The notes: generated by a model not told the origin, from the letters alone. A DNA stretch of 64,000 nucleotides from Pseudomonas sp. sp1636 (GCF_030376615.1 NZ_JARRAB010000001.1:124001-188000), one strand, 5' to 3'. Shown: positions 25,034 through 35,143, counted from the first letter of the stretch. Numbers and translations: made by a program.

Positions 25034-26875
25034 ATGGACGAGCAACAAATCCTCCTCGCCTTCGCCGCCATCGGCGCCGCCGCCCTGGCCTGTCAGTGGC
25101 TGGCCTGGCGCCTGCGCTTGCCGGCGATTCTGTTCTTGTTGATCGGCGGCATTCTCGCGGGTCCGGTTCTCGGCTGGCTTGACCCACAGGCGCTGTTCGG
25201 CCCACTGCTGTTCCCCATGGTCTCGATGTCCGTGGCACTGATCCTGTTCGAAGGCAGCCTGACCCTGCATCTGTCCGAATGGCGCGAAATCGGCAGCGTG
25301 GTCAGACGCCTGGTAACAATCGGCGCACTGGCCACCTGGGCGATTATCGCCGTCACTACCCACTACCTGCTCGACTTCGCCTGGGACATGGCCCTGCTGT
25401 TCGGCACCCTGACCCTGGTCACCGGGCCCACGGTGATAGTACCGATGCTGCGCGTGGTACGGCCGAAAGCCTCGGTGGCGAACATCCTGCGCTGGGAAGG
25501 CATTGTCATCGACCCGATTGGCGCGCTGCTTGCCGTAGTCGTTTACAGCTTCATTATTGCCAGCAGTGACGGCGACGGCTGGAACCATGGTCTGGGTACC
25601 TTCGCCGGGGTGATCTTCTGCGGCAGCCTGTTCGGCATGGCCGGCGGCTGGGCACTCGGACAAGTACTGCGGCGGCAATGGCTGCCAGACTACCTGCACA
25701 ACCTGGCCGTGCTGGCGACGGTACTCGGGGTTTTTATCGCATCCAACCAGGTCATGCACGAGTCCGGCCTGCTCGCGGTCACCCTGATGGGCATGTGGCT
25801 GGCCAATATGAAGGGCGTGGACGTCCGGCATATCCTCCACTTCAAGGAGAACCTCAGCGTGCTGCTGATTTCCGGCCTGTTCATTCTGCTCGCCGCGCGC
25901 CTGGATCTCGGCGCCCTGCTCGCGATGGGGCCGGCGGTTTTGCTGCTGCTCGCCGTCATCCAATTCATCGCGCGCCCGCTCAGCGTGGCGCTGTCTACCC
26001 ATGGCTCCAGCCTCAACTGGCGTGAGCGCGCCCTGCTCGCCTGGATAGCCCCACGCGGCATAGTCGCCGCCGCGGTGTCGGCGATCTTCGCCATCCGCTT
26101 GAGCGAGTCCGGCCACGACGGCGCCCAGCTTCTGGTGCCCCTGACTTTCGCCGTCATCATCGGCACCGTGGTCTTGCAAAGCGCCACCGCGCGTCCACTG
26201 GCAAGCCTGCTCAAGGTGGCCGAACCATCGCCCAGCGGCTTCCTCATCGTTGGCGCCAACTCAGTCGCCCGGGCGATTGGCAGGGCCCTGCAACAACTCA
26301 ACTGTCGCGTACTGCTGACCGACTCAAGCTGGGAAAACATTCGCGCCGCGCGCATGGAGAACCTGCCGACCTATTTCGGCAACCCAGCCTCACAACATGC
26401 CGAGGCGCACCTGGATCTGATCGGCCTCGGCCACCTGCTGGCGCTATCGCCGGCCGGCGAACTGAACACCCTGGCGAGCATGCGCTTTCGCCATGAGTTC
26501 GGCGCCACGCGCCTGTTCAGCCTGGCAAGCGGCCAGGAAAGTCGCCGCAGCGACAAGCACCGCGCCAGCGACGAACACCGTGGCCGACCGCTGGGCAGTC
26601 AGCCCCTGACCTATCCTCATGCCGCCAGCCGCCTGTCCCACGGCGCCGAACTGTACAACACAACCTTGACCGACGGCTTCGGCTGGGGCGATTACCAGGC
26701 GCTGCACGGCACGCGCGCCACCCTACTGTTCGCCCGCGACCCTGAGGGCTGGGTGCACGTGGCAACGCCAGGCCACAACTTGCAACCGCAGACCGGCTGG
26801 ACCCTGGTATCGCTCATCGAAACGCAAACGACAACCACCGCCAGTGTGGAGCAAAATAGCCTGCAGACCACATGA
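25034..26875 (+). CDS. Cation/proton antiporter with TrkA-N-like domain
   Basis: A 613-residue inner-membrane transporter. Residues about 1-395 form a CPA-type Na+(K+)/H+ exchanger with some twelve helices; the conserved family segments ALILFEGSLTL, GPTVIVPML and WEGIVIDPIGALLAV are visible. A cytoplasmic Rossmann-type TrkA-N region begins near residue 405 (SGFLIVGANSVARAIGRAL), and a poorly conserved basic tail follows. It probably helps pH and sodium homeostasis; the exact cation is not readable. ATG 25034 is preceded by AAGGAC. Divergent from xerD; the spacer of about 150 bases after its stop, before the rplS terminator, shows nothing else. Confidence 0.9.
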   Translation: MDEQQILLAFAAIGAAALACQWLAWRLRLPAILFLLIGGILAGPVLGWLDPQALFGPLLFPMVSMSVALILFEGSLTLHLSEWREIGSVVRRLVTIGALATWAIIAVTTHYLLDFAWDMALLFGTLTLVTGPTVIVPMLRVVRPKASVANILRWEGIVIDPIGALLAVVVYSFIIASSDGDGWNHGLGTFAGVIFCGSLFGMAGGWALGQVLRRQWLPDYLHNLAVLATVLGVFIASNQVMHESGLLAVTLMGMWLANMKGVDVRHILHFKENLSVLLISGLFILLAARLDLGALLAMGPAVLLLLAVIQFIARPLSVALSTHGSSLNWRERALLAWIAPRGIVAAAVSAIFAIRLSESGHDGAQLLVPLTFAVIIGTVVLQSATARPLASLLKVAEPSPSGFLIVGANSVARAIGRALQQLNCRVLLTDSSWENIRAARMENLPTYFGNPASQHAEAHLDLIGLGHLLALSPAGELNTLASMRFRHEFGATRLFSLASGQESRRSDKHRASDEHRGRPLGSQPLTYPHAASRLSHGAELYNTTLTDGFGWGDYQALHGTRATLLFARDPEGWVHVATPGHNLQPQTGWTLVSLIETQTTTTASVEQNSLQTT

Positions 26876-27028
26876 GCGACGATCGAATCGACCACCCCTG
26901 ATGATCCGCTCTCCGGGGTTCGGCATCCGGAAGCCTCTTGCCAAGCCCCACAACCGAGCCCGGCCAGGCGGACAACTTATCGGGACGCGGAGCAAGCGAC
27001 ACTCAACGCCCAGCCCGCCCCATAAACG

Positions 27029-27056
27029 AAAAAAGCAGCCCGAAGGCTGCTTTTTT
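27029..27056 (-). terminator. Terminator of the rpsP-rimM-trmD-rplS operon
   Basis: AAAAAAGCAGCC, loop CGAA, GGCTGCTTTTTT is symmetric, so it can end transcripts from both sides, rplS on the minus strand and the antiporter on the plus strand. Confidence 0.9.
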
Positions 27057-27072
27057 CACAGGAAGCCGAGGC

Positions 27073-27423
27073 TTAGCCCAGTTTTTCCTTGATACGCGCC
27101 GCCTTACCGGACAGGTCACGCAGGTAGTACAGCTTGGCTTTGCGTACGTCGCCGCGACGCTTGACGGCCAGGCTCTCGACCAGCGGGCTGTAGGTCTGGA
27201 AAGTACGCTCTACGCCAACACCGTTGGAGATCTTGCGCACAGTGAAGGCACTGTTCAGACCACGGTTACGCTTGGCGATTACCACGCCTTCGAACGCCTG
27301 CAGACGCTCACGGTCGCCTTCCTTCACTTTCACCTGGACGACAATGGTGTCACCCGGGGCAAAGGGAGGGACTACTTTGCTCATCTGCTCAGCTTCGATT
27401 TGCTGAATGATCTTGTTGGTCAT
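27073..27423 (-). CDS. rplS: 50S ribosomal protein L19
   Basis: A 116-residue protein of the large ribosomal subunit, at the 30S-50S interface. [16 protein letters not shown] and the conserved [42 protein letters not shown] and [22 protein letters not shown] segments leave no doubt. Last gene of the rpsP-rimM-trmD-rplS operon, followed by a strong terminator. Confidence 0.98.
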   Translation of the reverse strand: MTNKIIQQIEAEQMSKVVPPFAPGDTIVVQVKVKEGDRERLQAFEGVVIAKRNRGLNSAFTVRKISNGVGVERTFQTYSPLVESLAVKRRGDVRKAKLYYLRDLSGKAARIKEKLG

Positions 27424-27465
27424 GCTGCGCTCCTAAGACAAGCCGTCTGGCCGGTCATCGATACG

Positions 27466-28218
27466 TTAACTATCGTCCCGCTGGCGGATGTATTCCTCCA
27501 GCAGCTTTTTCTCTTCCCCAGAAAGCGAGCGGCTATCCAGAAGATCGACACGACGTTCCCAGGTCCGACCGAGGGACTGCTGCAAACGCCAGCGCCGGAT
27601 GTGTTCGTGGTTGCCGCCGAGCAGCACCTCAGGAACACGCTTATCCGCATACACCTCCGGACGGGTGTAATGCGGGCAGTCGAGCAGGCCATCCGTAAAG
27701 GAATCCTCCTCGGCCGAACTTGCATGACCCAATGCACCAGGCAAAAGGCGCGTTACCGCATCGATCAGCACCATGGCCGGCAGCTCACCGCCAGACAGGA
27801 CGTAATCCCCAATCGACCATTCTTCATCGACGTACGTTTCAATGAAACGCTCATCGACGCCTTCGTAGCGCCCGGCAATCAGGATCAAAGCCTCCTCATT
27901 GGCCAGTTCGCGTACGGCTGACTGCGTCAGCTGACGACCCTGCGGCGAGAGGTAAATCACCTTCGCTTTTACACCTGCGGCCTGCCTGGCATCGAGCAAG
28001 GCATCCTCAAGCGGCTTGATCTTCATCACCATGCCCGGACCGCCACCGAAAGGCCGATCATCCACAGTGTGATGACGGTCTACGGTGTAGCTCCGCGGAT
28101 TCCAACAGGTCAGTTGCAGCAAGCCCTGCTTCACCGCACGGCTGGTGATGCCGTAGTCGCTGATTGCGGTAAACATTTCCGGGAACAGCGTAATGACTTC
28201 GACGCGCAGATTTGGCAT
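27466..28218 (-). CDS. trmD: tRNA (guanine-N1-)-methyltransferase
   Basis: A 250-residue SPOUT-fold enzyme that methylates G37 of tRNAs using S-adenosylmethionine and so prevents +1 frameshifting. The N-terminus [20 protein letters not shown], the basic GGGPGMVMK loop, [11 protein letters not shown], the trefoil-knot segment [13 protein letters not shown] and [20 protein letters not shown] are all present. It begins five bases after the rimM stop, in the standard operon. Confidence 0.98.
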   Translation of the reverse strand: MPNLRVEVITLFPEMFTAISDYGITSRAVKQGLLQLTCWNPRSYTVDRHHTVDDRPFGGGPGMVMKIKPLEDALLDARQAAGVKAKVIYLSPQGRQLTQSAVRELANEEALILIAGRYEGVDERFIETYVDEEWSIGDYVLSGGELPAMVLIDAVTRLLPGALGHASSAEEDSFTDGLLDCPHYTRPEVYADKRVPEVLLGGNHEHIRRWRLQQSLGRTWERRVDLLDSRSLSGEEKKLLEEYIRQRDDS

Positions 28219-28223
28219 CAGGC

Positions 28224-28760
28224 TTAGAAGTCCGCATCCCAGTCGACCCGCATTTCGCCAGCGCCAAGGTCAATCGACAGCACGCATTGCTCCGTATAGG
28301 GCAACAGGCGCTCACGACCATCCAGGCTGTCGGTGCAGGGTTTGACCACAATCACATCGTTGGCACCGGTCTCGAACAAATGGTCGATCTTGCCGAGCAA
28401 TTGCCCCGCTTGATCGATAACCCTGAGACCTTCCAACTGATACCAGTAGAACTCGCCTTCACTCAGCTCAGGCAGCTGGCTGCGCGGCACGCAAATCTCG
28501 AAACCGGCGAAGGTACGAGCCACTTCGCGGTCATCCAGACCCTTGAGCCTTGCCACCAGAACCTTGCCTTGCAAGCGCCCACTGGCCACTTCGACTTGCT
28601 TCACCTCGTTGTCACGCCTGAGCGTCCAGCGAGGGTAATCGAGCACGTTGGTCAAAGGATCAGTAAAGGAAAACACCTTCACCTCGCCTTTTATGCCATG
28701 CACCGAGACTATCTTGCCCAGAACCACTAAGTCCTCGGCGGGAGCTGGCATCATGCTCAT
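28224..28760 (-). CDS. rimM: Ribosome maturation factor RimM
   Basis: A 178-residue factor for late 30S assembly; it binds S19 and promotes 16S rRNA processing. The N-terminal RimM domain starts [18 protein letters not shown], and the C-terminal PRC-barrel has [13 protein letters not shown] and [22 protein letters not shown]-type sequence. Start at ATG 28760, with two more in-frame ATGs within four codons. It lies between rpsP (8 bases) and trmD (5 bases). Confidence 0.96.
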   Translation of the reverse strand: MSMMPAPAEDLVVLGKIVSVHGIKGEVKVFSFTDPLTNVLDYPRWTLRRDNEVKQVEVASGRLQGKVLVARLKGLDDREVARTFAGFEICVPRSQLPELSEGEFYWYQLEGLRVIDQAGQLLGKIDHLFETGANDVIVVKPCTDSLDGRERLLPYTEQCVLSIDLGAGEMRVDWDADF

Positions 28761-28768
28761 AAGGTTGC

Positions 28769-29020
28769 TTAGGCAGCAGCCTTGGCAGCTTCCTTGAGCA
28801 GCTGAGCAACACGCTCAGACGGCTGTGCACCCTGGCCGAGCCAGTAAGTAGCACGCTCTTGGTCGACGGACAGCTTGATTTCGGCACCCGAAGCAACCGG
28901 ATTGAAGAAACCAATACGCTCAACGAAACGACCATCGCGCGCATTGCGGCTGTTGGTCACGGTGAGGTGGTAAAACGGGCGCTTTTTGGAGCCGCCACGG
29001 GCAAGACGGATGGTTACCAT
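28769..29020 (-). CDS. rpsP: 30S ribosomal protein S16
   Basis: An 83-residue small-subunit protein. [20 protein letters not shown] and [16 protein letters not shown] are diagnostic of S16. ATG 29020 is preceded by GGAAAGAAG. First gene of the rpsP-rimM-trmD-rplS operon; its promoter should lie in the approximately 190 bases between it and ffh, which also contain a repeat. Confidence 0.98.
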   Translation of the reverse strand: MVTIRLARGGSKKRPFYHLTVTNSRNARDGRFVERIGFFNPVASGAEIKLSVDQERATYWLGQGAQPSERVAQLLKEAAKAAA

Positions 29021-29149
29021 TGAACTTCTTTCCTGTAGTCGGTGCTGCAAACTAAAAAATGCAAGCATAGGGCACTAGGCCCGAAAGGCCGCATATTCTA
29101 AGGATTATTAGGGTTTTTGCAAATCTCTTTTTTGCCGCCAACGCTCGGC

Positions 29150-29215
29150 GACCGCCGCAAGCCACAGGCCGCAAGCGGTCATCCAGAGACCACTTGCAGC
29201 TTGAAGCTCAAGCTA
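29150..29215. repeat. Inverted repeats downstream of ffh
   Basis: GCAAGCGGTC and GACCACTTGC form a stem with one mismatch, and AGCTTGAAGCTCAAGCT is a palindrome that touches the ffh stop codon. On the minus strand this order of words resembles the hom-thrC spacer at 21751-21800. It may also serve as the ffh terminator, although no U-tract follows directly. Confidence 0.45.
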
Positions 29216-30586
29216 CATCTTCGGCATACCGCCCGGCATCATACCGCCCATGCCGCGCATCATCTTGGCCATACCGCCCTTGGCCGTGAATTTCTTCATC
29301 ATCTTTTGCATCTGCTTATGCTGCTTGATCAGGCGCCCGATGTCCTGCACCTGAGTCCCCGAACCCATGGCGATGCGGCGCTTGCGCGAGCCGCTGATAA
29401 TTTCCGGGTCGCGCCGCTCGCCTGGAGTCATCGAGTTGATGATGGCTTCCATCTGCTTGAACTGTTTCTCGGCCGCCCCCTGAGCGTTGCCCATCTGCGC
29501 CAGATTGACCCCACCCATCTGCGGCAACTTGTCCATCAGGCCGCCAAGGCCACCCATGTTCTTCATCTGCTGCAACTGGTCACGGAAGTCTTCGAGATCG
29601 AAGCCCTTGCCCTTCTTCAGCTTCTTGCTCAGCTTGTCGGCTTTCTCGCGGTCGAGGGTCTGTTCGGCCTGCTCGATCAGGCTGAGCACATCGCCCATAC
29701 CGAGGATGCGCGAGGCAATTCGCTCCGGATGGAACGGCTCCAGCGCATCGCTCTTCTCGCCCATACCGATGAACTTGATCGGCTTGCCGGTGACATGCCG
29801 CACCGACAAGGCCGCACCGCCGCGCGCGTCGCCATCGACCTTGGTCAGCACCACGCCGGTCAGCGGCAGGGCATCGCCGAAGGCCTTGGCGGTGTTGGCC
29901 GCATCCTGACCGGTCATGGCATCGACCACGAACAGGGTCTCGGCCGGTTTGATCGCGGCATGCAGCGCCTGGATCTCCGCCATCATCTCGGCATCGATGG
30001 CCAGACGACCGGCGGTATCGACGAGCACCACATCGATGAATTTGAGCTTGGCTTCCTTGATCGCCGCCTCGGCAATCGCCACCGGTTTCTGGCTGATATC
30101 GGAAGGGAAGAAGGTCACGCCGATATCGGCTGCCAGGGTTTCCAACTGCTTGATCGCCGCCGGACGGTAGACGTCGGCCGACACCACCAACACGGTCTTC
30201 TTCTTGCGCTCCTTGAGGAAGCGCGCCAATTTGCCTACCGTGGTGGTTTTACCCGCGCCCTGCAAGCCGGCCATCAGCACCACGGCCGGCGGCGTGACGT
30301 TCAACACCAGGTCTTCGTTGGCCGCGCCCATCAGCTCTTCCAGCTCGGCGCGCACGACCTTTACGAAGGCCTGGCCCGGCGTCAGGCTTTTCGACACCTC
30401 GGTACCGACCGCACGGTCTTTAACCTTGCTGACGAAGTCCTTGACCACCGGCAACGCGACGTCAGCTTCGAGCAACGCCATGCGCACTTCACGCAAGGTG
30501 TCCTTGATATTGTCTTCGGTCAGCCTGGCCTTGCCAGTGACATTGCGCAGCGTCTGCGAGAGGCGGTCGGTAAGATTTTCGAACAT
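29213..30586 (-). CDS. ffh: Signal recognition particle protein Ffh
   Basis: A 457-residue GTPase that binds 4.5S RNA and signal sequences and delivers nascent membrane proteins to FtsY. N domain MFENLTDRLSQTLRNV; G domain with P-loop GLQGAGKTTTVGKLA, DTAGRLAIDAEMM and TKVDGDARGGAALS; M domain rich in methionine from about residue 330 (QMKNMGGLGGLMDKLPQMGG) to the end, with MTPGERRDPEII and GSRKRRIAMGSG. Length is normal. It diverges from the CcsA-like membrane protein gene. Confidence 0.97.
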   Translation of the reverse strand: MFENLTDRLSQTLRNVTGKARLTEDNIKDTLREVRMALLEADVALPVVKDFVSKVKDRAVGTEVSKSLTPGQAFVKVVRAELEELMGAANEDLVLNVTPPAVVLMAGLQGAGKTTTVGKLARFLKERKKKTVLVVSADVYRPAAIKQLETLAADIGVTFFPSDISQKPVAIAEAAIKEAKLKFIDVVLVDTAGRLAIDAEMMAEIQALHAAIKPAETLFVVDAMTGQDAANTAKAFGDALPLTGVVLTKVDGDARGGAALSVRHVTGKPIKFIGMGEKSDALEPFHPERIASRILGMGDVLSLIEQAEQTLDREKADKLSKKLKKGKGFDLEDFRDQLQQMKNMGGLGGLMDKLPQMGGVNLAQMGNAQGAAEKQFKQMEAIINSMTPGERRDPEIISGSRKRRIAMGSGTQVQDIGRLIKQHKQMQKMMKKFTAKGGMAKMMRGMGGMMPGGMPKM

Positions 30587-30743
30587 GCACGTTCCTTTCG
30601 GGCCCTATCGAGCCGAGGGTGGGCTTGCAACAGACCGGCGATTATATCGGAGACTCCCAGCCACCGACACTGTCGGCGGTCTTTCGTGAAATGCTCGTTG
30701 TATGCCACACTCAGCGCCTTTCGGGCTTGCCTAACCAGGATTT

Positions 30744-31544
30744 ATGCACCCTTTGCTTCCCAGTCTCGCTGCTGCCAGCTTTTACGCCGGCGCCACCCTC
30801 TACCAAGGCCTGCGCCTGAGCCAGCGCAGCACGCCCGATAAACGCCTGCTGGCGCTACTCGGCGTGCTCGCCTTGCTCTTCCATGGCGCCAGCCTGATTC
30901 TGCAGATGAGCCAAGCGTCCGGCCTGTCGCTCGACTTCTTCAATGCGGCCAGCCTGATTGCCAGTGCCGTGATCGCGCTGACCCTGCTCGCCTGCATCCG
31001 CATCCCCGTGCAGAATCTGCTGCTGCTGCTATTCCCGCTCGGCTGCCTGACGGTATTGCTGGCGCAGTTCATGCCGAGCGGCACGATCCAGTCGATCAAC
31101 GAAGCGCCGGGCATCCTCGCCCACATCCTGCTGTCGATCCTGGCCTACGGCATGCTCACCATCGCCGTGTTCCAGGCGCTGCTGCTGTTGCTGCAGGATC
31201 ATCAGCTCAAGCACAAGCACCCGTCCGGCTTGATCAAAAACTTCCCGCCGCTGCAAACCATGGAAAGCCTGCTGTTTGGCTTTCTCTGGGCCGGCTGGAT
31301 ACTGCTGTCGCTGTCGCTGCTGTCGGGCGTGGTTTTCATCGATGACCTGTTCGCCCAGCACCTGCTGCACAAAACCATCCTGTCCAGCTTCGCCTGGGTG
31401 GTCTTCGCCGTGCTGCTCTGGGCCCGACACCAGCTCGGCTGGCGCGGACACAAAGCCATCCGCTGGACCCTGGCCGGTTTTTGCCTGCTGATGCTGGCCT
31501 ACTTCGGTAGCAAGCTGGTTCGCGAATTCATCCTGCATATCTAG
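30744..31544 (+). CDS. CcsA/YpjD-like inner-membrane protein
   Basis: A 266-residue polytopic membrane protein of the CcsA/cytochrome c assembly family as found in E. coli YpjD, with about eight helices starting at residue 3. Histidines at HGASLILQMS, ILAHILLSILAYG and LHKTILSSFAWVVF match the conserved ones of the family. Biochemical role is unproven; for YpjD-type proteins a link to magnesium/cobalt efflux (CorC partners) has been proposed, and here the next gene, 9 bases away, encodes a CNNM/CorC-type protein. AGGA precedes the ATG by about four bases. Confidence 0.85.
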   Translation: MHPLLPSLAAASFYAGATLYQGLRLSQRSTPDKRLLALLGVLALLFHGASLILQMSQASGLSLDFFNAASLIASAVIALTLLACIRIPVQNLLLLLFPLGCLTVLLAQFMPSGTIQSINEAPGILAHILLSILAYGMLTIAVFQALLLLLQDHQLKHKHPSGLIKNFPPLQTMESLLFGFLWAGWILLSLSLLSGVVFIDDLFAQHLLHKTILSSFAWVVFAVLLWARHQLGWRGHKAIRWTLAGFCLLMLAYFGSKLVREFILHI

Positions 31545-31553
31545 GCCATTGCC

Positions 31554-32840
31554 GTGGACAACGCACACCCCGGTTTTCTGCTTGGCCTGCTGATCTTCCT
31601 GCTGGCCTGCTCGGCCTTCTTCTCCAGCTCGGAAACCGGCATCCTCAGCCTCAATCGCTACCGCCTGCGCCACCTGACCAAAGAAGGGCACCGTGGCGCC
31701 AAGCGCGTCAGCGACCTGCTCAGCCGCCCTGATCGCCTGCTCGGCACCATCCTGATCGGCAACAATTTCGTCAACATTCTCGCCTCGGCCATCGCCACCG
31801 TACTGGCCATTCAGCTCTGGGGCGAGGCCGGGATCGCGATCGCCACCATAGGCCTGACCCTGGCGCTGCTGATTTTCGGCGAAATCACCCCGAAAACCCT
31901 GGCCGCCCTGCACCCGGAAAAAGTTGCCTACCCGTTCAGCCTGCCGCTGCTGCTGCTGCTCAAACTGTTCTACCCCCTGGTCATTATGCTCGGCTGGATC
32001 AGCAACGGCCTGCTCAGGCTGCTGGGTATCGACCCGGCCAGCAAAAGCAACGACAGCCTGACCACCGAGGAACTGCGCAGCGTGGTGCGCGAGTCTGGCC
32101 ATGAACTGCCGAAAAACCGCCAGAACATGCTGCTCGGCATCCTCGACCTGGAAAACGTCACGGTCGACGACATCATGATTCCGCGCAACGAAGTCACCGG
32201 CATCAACCTGGAAGACGACCTCGAAACCATCCTCAACCTGCTCACCACCACGACCCACACGCGCCTGCCGGTGTTTCGCCACGACATCAACCAGGTCGAG
32301 GGCATCGTCCACATGCGCCAGATCGCGCGCCTGATGAGCCACAACCAGCTGACCAAGGAAGACTTGCTCGCCGCCTGCAACGAACCCTATTTCGTGCCGG
32401 AGAACACGCCGCTGTCGACTCAGTTGATCAACTTCCAGAAGCAGAAACACCGCATCGGCATCGTCGTCGACGAGTACGGCGATGTGATCGGCATCGTGAC
32501 CCTGGAAGACATCCTCGAAGAAATTGTCGGCGACTTCAGCAACCAAGACGCGCTGCGCAGCCCGGACATCCACCCACAGGAAGACGGCACCCAGGTCATC
32601 GATGGCGCCGCCTATATCCGCGAAGTGAACAAGACGCTCGGCTGGCACCTGCCCTGCGACGGCCCCAAGACCCTCAACGGCCTGATCACCGAAGCCCTGG
32701 AAAGCATTCCCGACAGCGCCGTATGCCTGAAGATAGGCCCCTACCGCCTGGAAATCCTGCAATCGTCGGAGAACCGGGTAAAAAGCGTGCGAGTCTGGCA
32801 GACCAGCGCTACGGCGCCGAGCGACGAACCGGCAGACTAG
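31554..32840 (+). CDS. CNNM/CBS domain transporter (HlyC/CorC family)
   Basis: A 428-residue protein with a CNNM (DUF21) membrane domain of three to four helices (about 1-190; FFSSSETGILSLNRYRLRHL), a pair of CBS domains (about 205-335, VDDIMIPRNEVTGI and HRIGIVVDEYGDVIGIVTLEDILEE in part) and a C-terminal CorC_HlyC domain (about 345-420, IDGAAYIREVNKTLGWHLP). Family members move or sense magnesium and related divalent cations. GTG start at 31554, nine bases after the YpjD-like gene, so the two are likely one transcript. Confidence 0.9.
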   Translation: MDNAHPGFLLGLLIFLLACSAFFSSSETGILSLNRYRLRHLTKEGHRGAKRVSDLLSRPDRLLGTILIGNNFVNILASAIATVLAIQLWGEAGIAIATIGLTLALLIFGEITPKTLAALHPEKVAYPFSLPLLLLLKLFYPLVIMLGWISNGLLRLLGIDPASKSNDSLTTEELRSVVRESGHELPKNRQNMLLGILDLENVTVDDIMIPRNEVTGINLEDDLETILNLLTTTTHTRLPVFRHDINQVEGIVHMRQIARLMSHNQLTKEDLLAACNEPYFVPENTPLSTQLINFQKQKHRIGIVVDEYGDVIGIVTLEDILEEIVGDFSNQDALRSPDIHPQEDGTQVIDGAAYIREVNKTLGWHLPCDGPKTLNGLITEALESIPDSAVCLKIGPYRLEILQSSENRVKSVRVWQTSATAPSDEPAD

Positions 32841-32873
32841 CAGGCCGTTGAGAAATGTAGGCGCCGAAATTGA

Positions 32874-33608
32874 CTAGTCGAACCGCCCCAACAGGCCATT
32901 AACCGCCAGGCTCTCGGCCCAGACCCGATAACCGAGGCTCGACGGGTGATAGCCATCGAGCGCCAGGTAATCTGCGGAAAATTCCAGAGTCGCCGAATGA
33001 TGCCCCGCCCCGAGGCGATCGGCGAGCCGGCGCAAGCTGGCATCCAGCAAGGCGGCGCGCATGCCGAGCACACGCCGCAACAACCAGGGCAAGGCGCTCA
33101 AATGCTGCAGCGGCGGCACGCTGCAGAAGGCCACCCGCGCACCATCCCGGGCCAATGCCTCGGCCATGTCGCCAAGCGCCGTCTGCCAGTGCCGCAGCGA
33201 AGTGACATGGCTGGTGTCGTTGACGCCGAAGACCAGCAGCACCAGATCAAAGGATTCATCCAGCACCTGCGGCAACAACCGCTCCCGCGCCTGTACCGCG
33301 GTGATGCCATTCTCGCCGCAGGCACGCCAGGCCACCGGCCTGGCGTGCCGAACGGCCAGCGCCTCGGCCAACTGCCCCACCAGCGCCGCACGCAAGCAAC
33401 TGACACCAACACCCACCACCGTCGACTCGCCCAACAGCAGCAAACGCAAGGGCTCACCCGCCTGATCCGCCCCCGCCAGACCGCGCCGCGGGCCTTCGGC
33501 AGGCGGCAGCCGCAGTGTCCGCCTGCGCGTGCGTATGGCCAGCGGCACCAGCAGCGGCGACAGCAACGCCACCATCAACCACCAGGCGTAGGCGCGCAGG
33601 CGACTCAC
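32874..33608 (-). CDS. SGNH/GDSL hydrolase family protein
   Basis: A 244-residue protein with an N-terminal helix (residues about 5-25, signal anchor) and a complete SGNH hydrolase core: block I LLLGESTVVGVG with the catalytic serine, block II glycine in CGENGITAVQ, block III GVNDTSH and block V DGYHPSSLGY with the Asp-His pair. Such enzymes hydrolyse esters or thioesters of lipids or glycans; the substrate is unknown. GTG start at 33608 overlaps the DUF1289 stop as GTGA. Confidence 0.88.
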   Translation of the reverse strand: MSRLRAYAWWLMVALLSPLLVPLAIRTRRRTLRLPPAEGPRRGLAGADQAGEPLRLLLLGESTVVGVGVSCLRAALVGQLAEALAVRHARPVAWRACGENGITAVQARERLLPQVLDESFDLVLLVFGVNDTSHVTSLRHWQTALGDMAEALARDGARVAFCSVPPLQHLSALPWLLRRVLGMRAALLDASLRRLADRLGAGHHSATLEFSADYLALDGYHPSSLGYRVWAESLAVNGLLGRFD

Positions 33609-33811
33609 CGCTCGCCAGAACCACAGAGCAAGACGCCCTTGGCTTGCGCACGCTCATGACAGCGCCGCAGCACCTGACGGCGCGCGGCGTTGTCCATGCG
33701 GCTCCAATGGGTGATTTCGGCGGCATTGCGCTGGCAGCCGATACAGATGTCTTCATCGTCCAGCGCGCAGACCTGCACACAGGGCGAGGCAAGGGGGCGT
33801 TCTTGCGCCAT
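33605..33811 (-). CDS. DUF1289 family small cysteine-rich protein
   Basis: A 68-residue protein with the DUF1289 pattern: SPCVQVCALDDEDICIGCQRN provides four cysteines in a C-X3-C-X7-C-X2-C arrangement, followed by EITHWSRMDNAARRQVL. A metal site is likely but unproven. Its ATG shares one base with the stop of the gamma carbonic anhydrase gene (TGATG), and its end overlaps the SGNH hydrolase gene, so the three are coupled. Confidence 0.88.
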   Translation of the reverse strand: MAQERPLASPCVQVCALDDEDICIGCQRNAAEITHWSRMDNAARRQVLRRCHERAQAKGVLLCGSGER

Positions 33812-34335
33812 CAGTCGTCCTGCTCGGCCAGATCGCGCGCGTAACGTTGGGCGTTATGGACATAGTGGGCGGCGCTGACTTCGAGCATTTTTTTCTGCGC
33901 CTCGCTCAGCTCACGCACCACCTTGCCTGGCGAGCCGACCACCAGCGAACCGTCGGGAATCTCCTTGCCTTCGGCGATCAGCGTATTGGCGCCGATGATG
34001 CAGTACTTGCCGATCCTGGCACCGTTGAGCACCACCGCATTGATGCCGATCAGGCTGTAATCGCCCACCGTGCAGCCATGCAGCATGGCGTTATGGCCGA
34101 TGGTCACACCCTTGCCGACCGTCAACGGAGAGCCCATGTCGGTGTGCATCACCGTACCGTCCTGCACGTTGCTCTGCTCGCCGATATGGATCAGTTCATT
34201 GTCGCCACGCAACACCGCGTTGAACCAGACGCTCGCCCCCTGCTCCAACTTGACCCTGCCAACCAGGGTGGCGTTCGGCGCCACCCAGCTCTCGGGATGG
34301 GCGTCGACACAGAATTGCCCCAGGCGATAGTTCAT
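33811..34335 (-). CDS. Gamma carbonic anhydrase family protein
   Basis: A 174-residue left-handed beta-helix protein made of hexapeptide repeats ([21 protein letters not shown]). The three zinc-ligand histidines expected in the family are seen in [16 protein letters not shown] and LHGCTVGD. It may hydrate CO2 or act as a metal-binding scaffold like E. coli YrdA, for which activity is uncertain. ATG 34335 is preceded by GAGGG. First of three overlapping genes (with DUF1289 and the SGNH hydrolase). Confidence 0.9.
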   Translation of the reverse strand: MNYRLGQFCVDAHPESWVAPNATLVGRVKLEQGASVWFNAVLRGDNELIHIGEQSNVQDGTVMHTDMGSPLTVGKGVTIGHNAMLHGCTVGDYSLIGINAVVLNGARIGKYCIIGANTLIAEGKEIPDGSLVVGSPGKVVRELSEAQKKMLEVSAAHYVHNAQRYARDLAEQDD

Positions 34336-34372
34336 TGGTTGACCCTCGTTTGCCGGTTGATGTCTGCCGCTA

Positions 34373-34975
34373 TTAGCGGAGCGTGATGAAATGCGCAGGC
34401 GGCCGGTGCAGCTGGATGCCGGCGTCATAAACCAAGTTGACCAGTTCAACCAGCATGATCGCCGTAAGGCCCCAGATCTTGTATTCGCCATAACGGTAGC
34501 TCGGCACGTACCAACTCTGTCCGAGGTAGTCGATGCGATGGGTCATCTCGCGCGAATCGTCGCGAAAGAACGCCAGGGGCACCGCAAACACCGAGGCGAT
34601 TTCGTCGTCGTTGGCCCGGTATTCGACGTAATCCGGCACCAGTCCGACATAGGGCGTGACCTGAATGCCGTGCCGCGAAACCAGCGTGCTGAGCGGCCCA
34701 ACCACCTCGACCAGACCTGGCGGCAGACCGATTTCCTCTTCGGCCTCACGCAGCGCGGTGCGAACCAGATCGGCATCTTCCGGATCCCGTCGACCACCGG
34801 GGAAAGCCACCTCGCCACCGTGGGTGGACAGGCCACTGGCGCGCAAGGTCAACACCACTTCCGGCTCGTCGCTGCGAGTGAGCGGAACCAACACCGCCGC
34901 TTCCGGGAAGTTGCGGTCGGCCTCCAGAAGACGCGGGCTGTAGCCGCGCACGCGGTGGAGCAGTTCGTCCAGCAT
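34373..34975 (-). CDS. Nudix hydrolase, CoA pyrophosphatase type
   Basis: A 200-residue Nudix protein. The NudL/UPF0035 signature ([20 protein letters not shown] followed by GGRRD) and the Nudix catalytic helix ([15 protein letters not shown]) are both present, indicating a CoA or derivative pyrophosphatase. ATG 34975 (MLDELLHRV) was chosen; the frame extends upstream without a ribosome site. The gap to the gamma carbonic anhydrase gene is 37 bases, so co-transcription is plausible. Confidence 0.9.
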   Translation of the reverse strand: MLDELLHRVRGYSPRLLEADRNFPEAAVLVPLTRSDEPEVVLTLRASGLSTHGGEVAFPGGRRDPEDADLVRTALREAEEEIGLPPGLVEVVGPLSTLVSRHGIQVTPYVGLVPDYVEYRANDDEIASVFAVPLAFFRDDSREMTHRIDYLGQSWYVPSYRYGEYKIWGLTAIMLVELVNLVYDAGIQLHRPPAHFITLR

Positions 34976-35143
34976 GGAAGTTCTCGGTATTTGTTCTTGT
35001 TTGGATGATTGCACGAAAGTCACCCGCGGCCCAAGCCCCGCAACGCTGGCCACGAGCATTCAGGATATCGATGCAACGCCTGCATTGCGCTTGCCGTCCA
35101 GCCCTATCGCGCGCCAAGATATGGGCAGCAAAGAGGATTCGCC

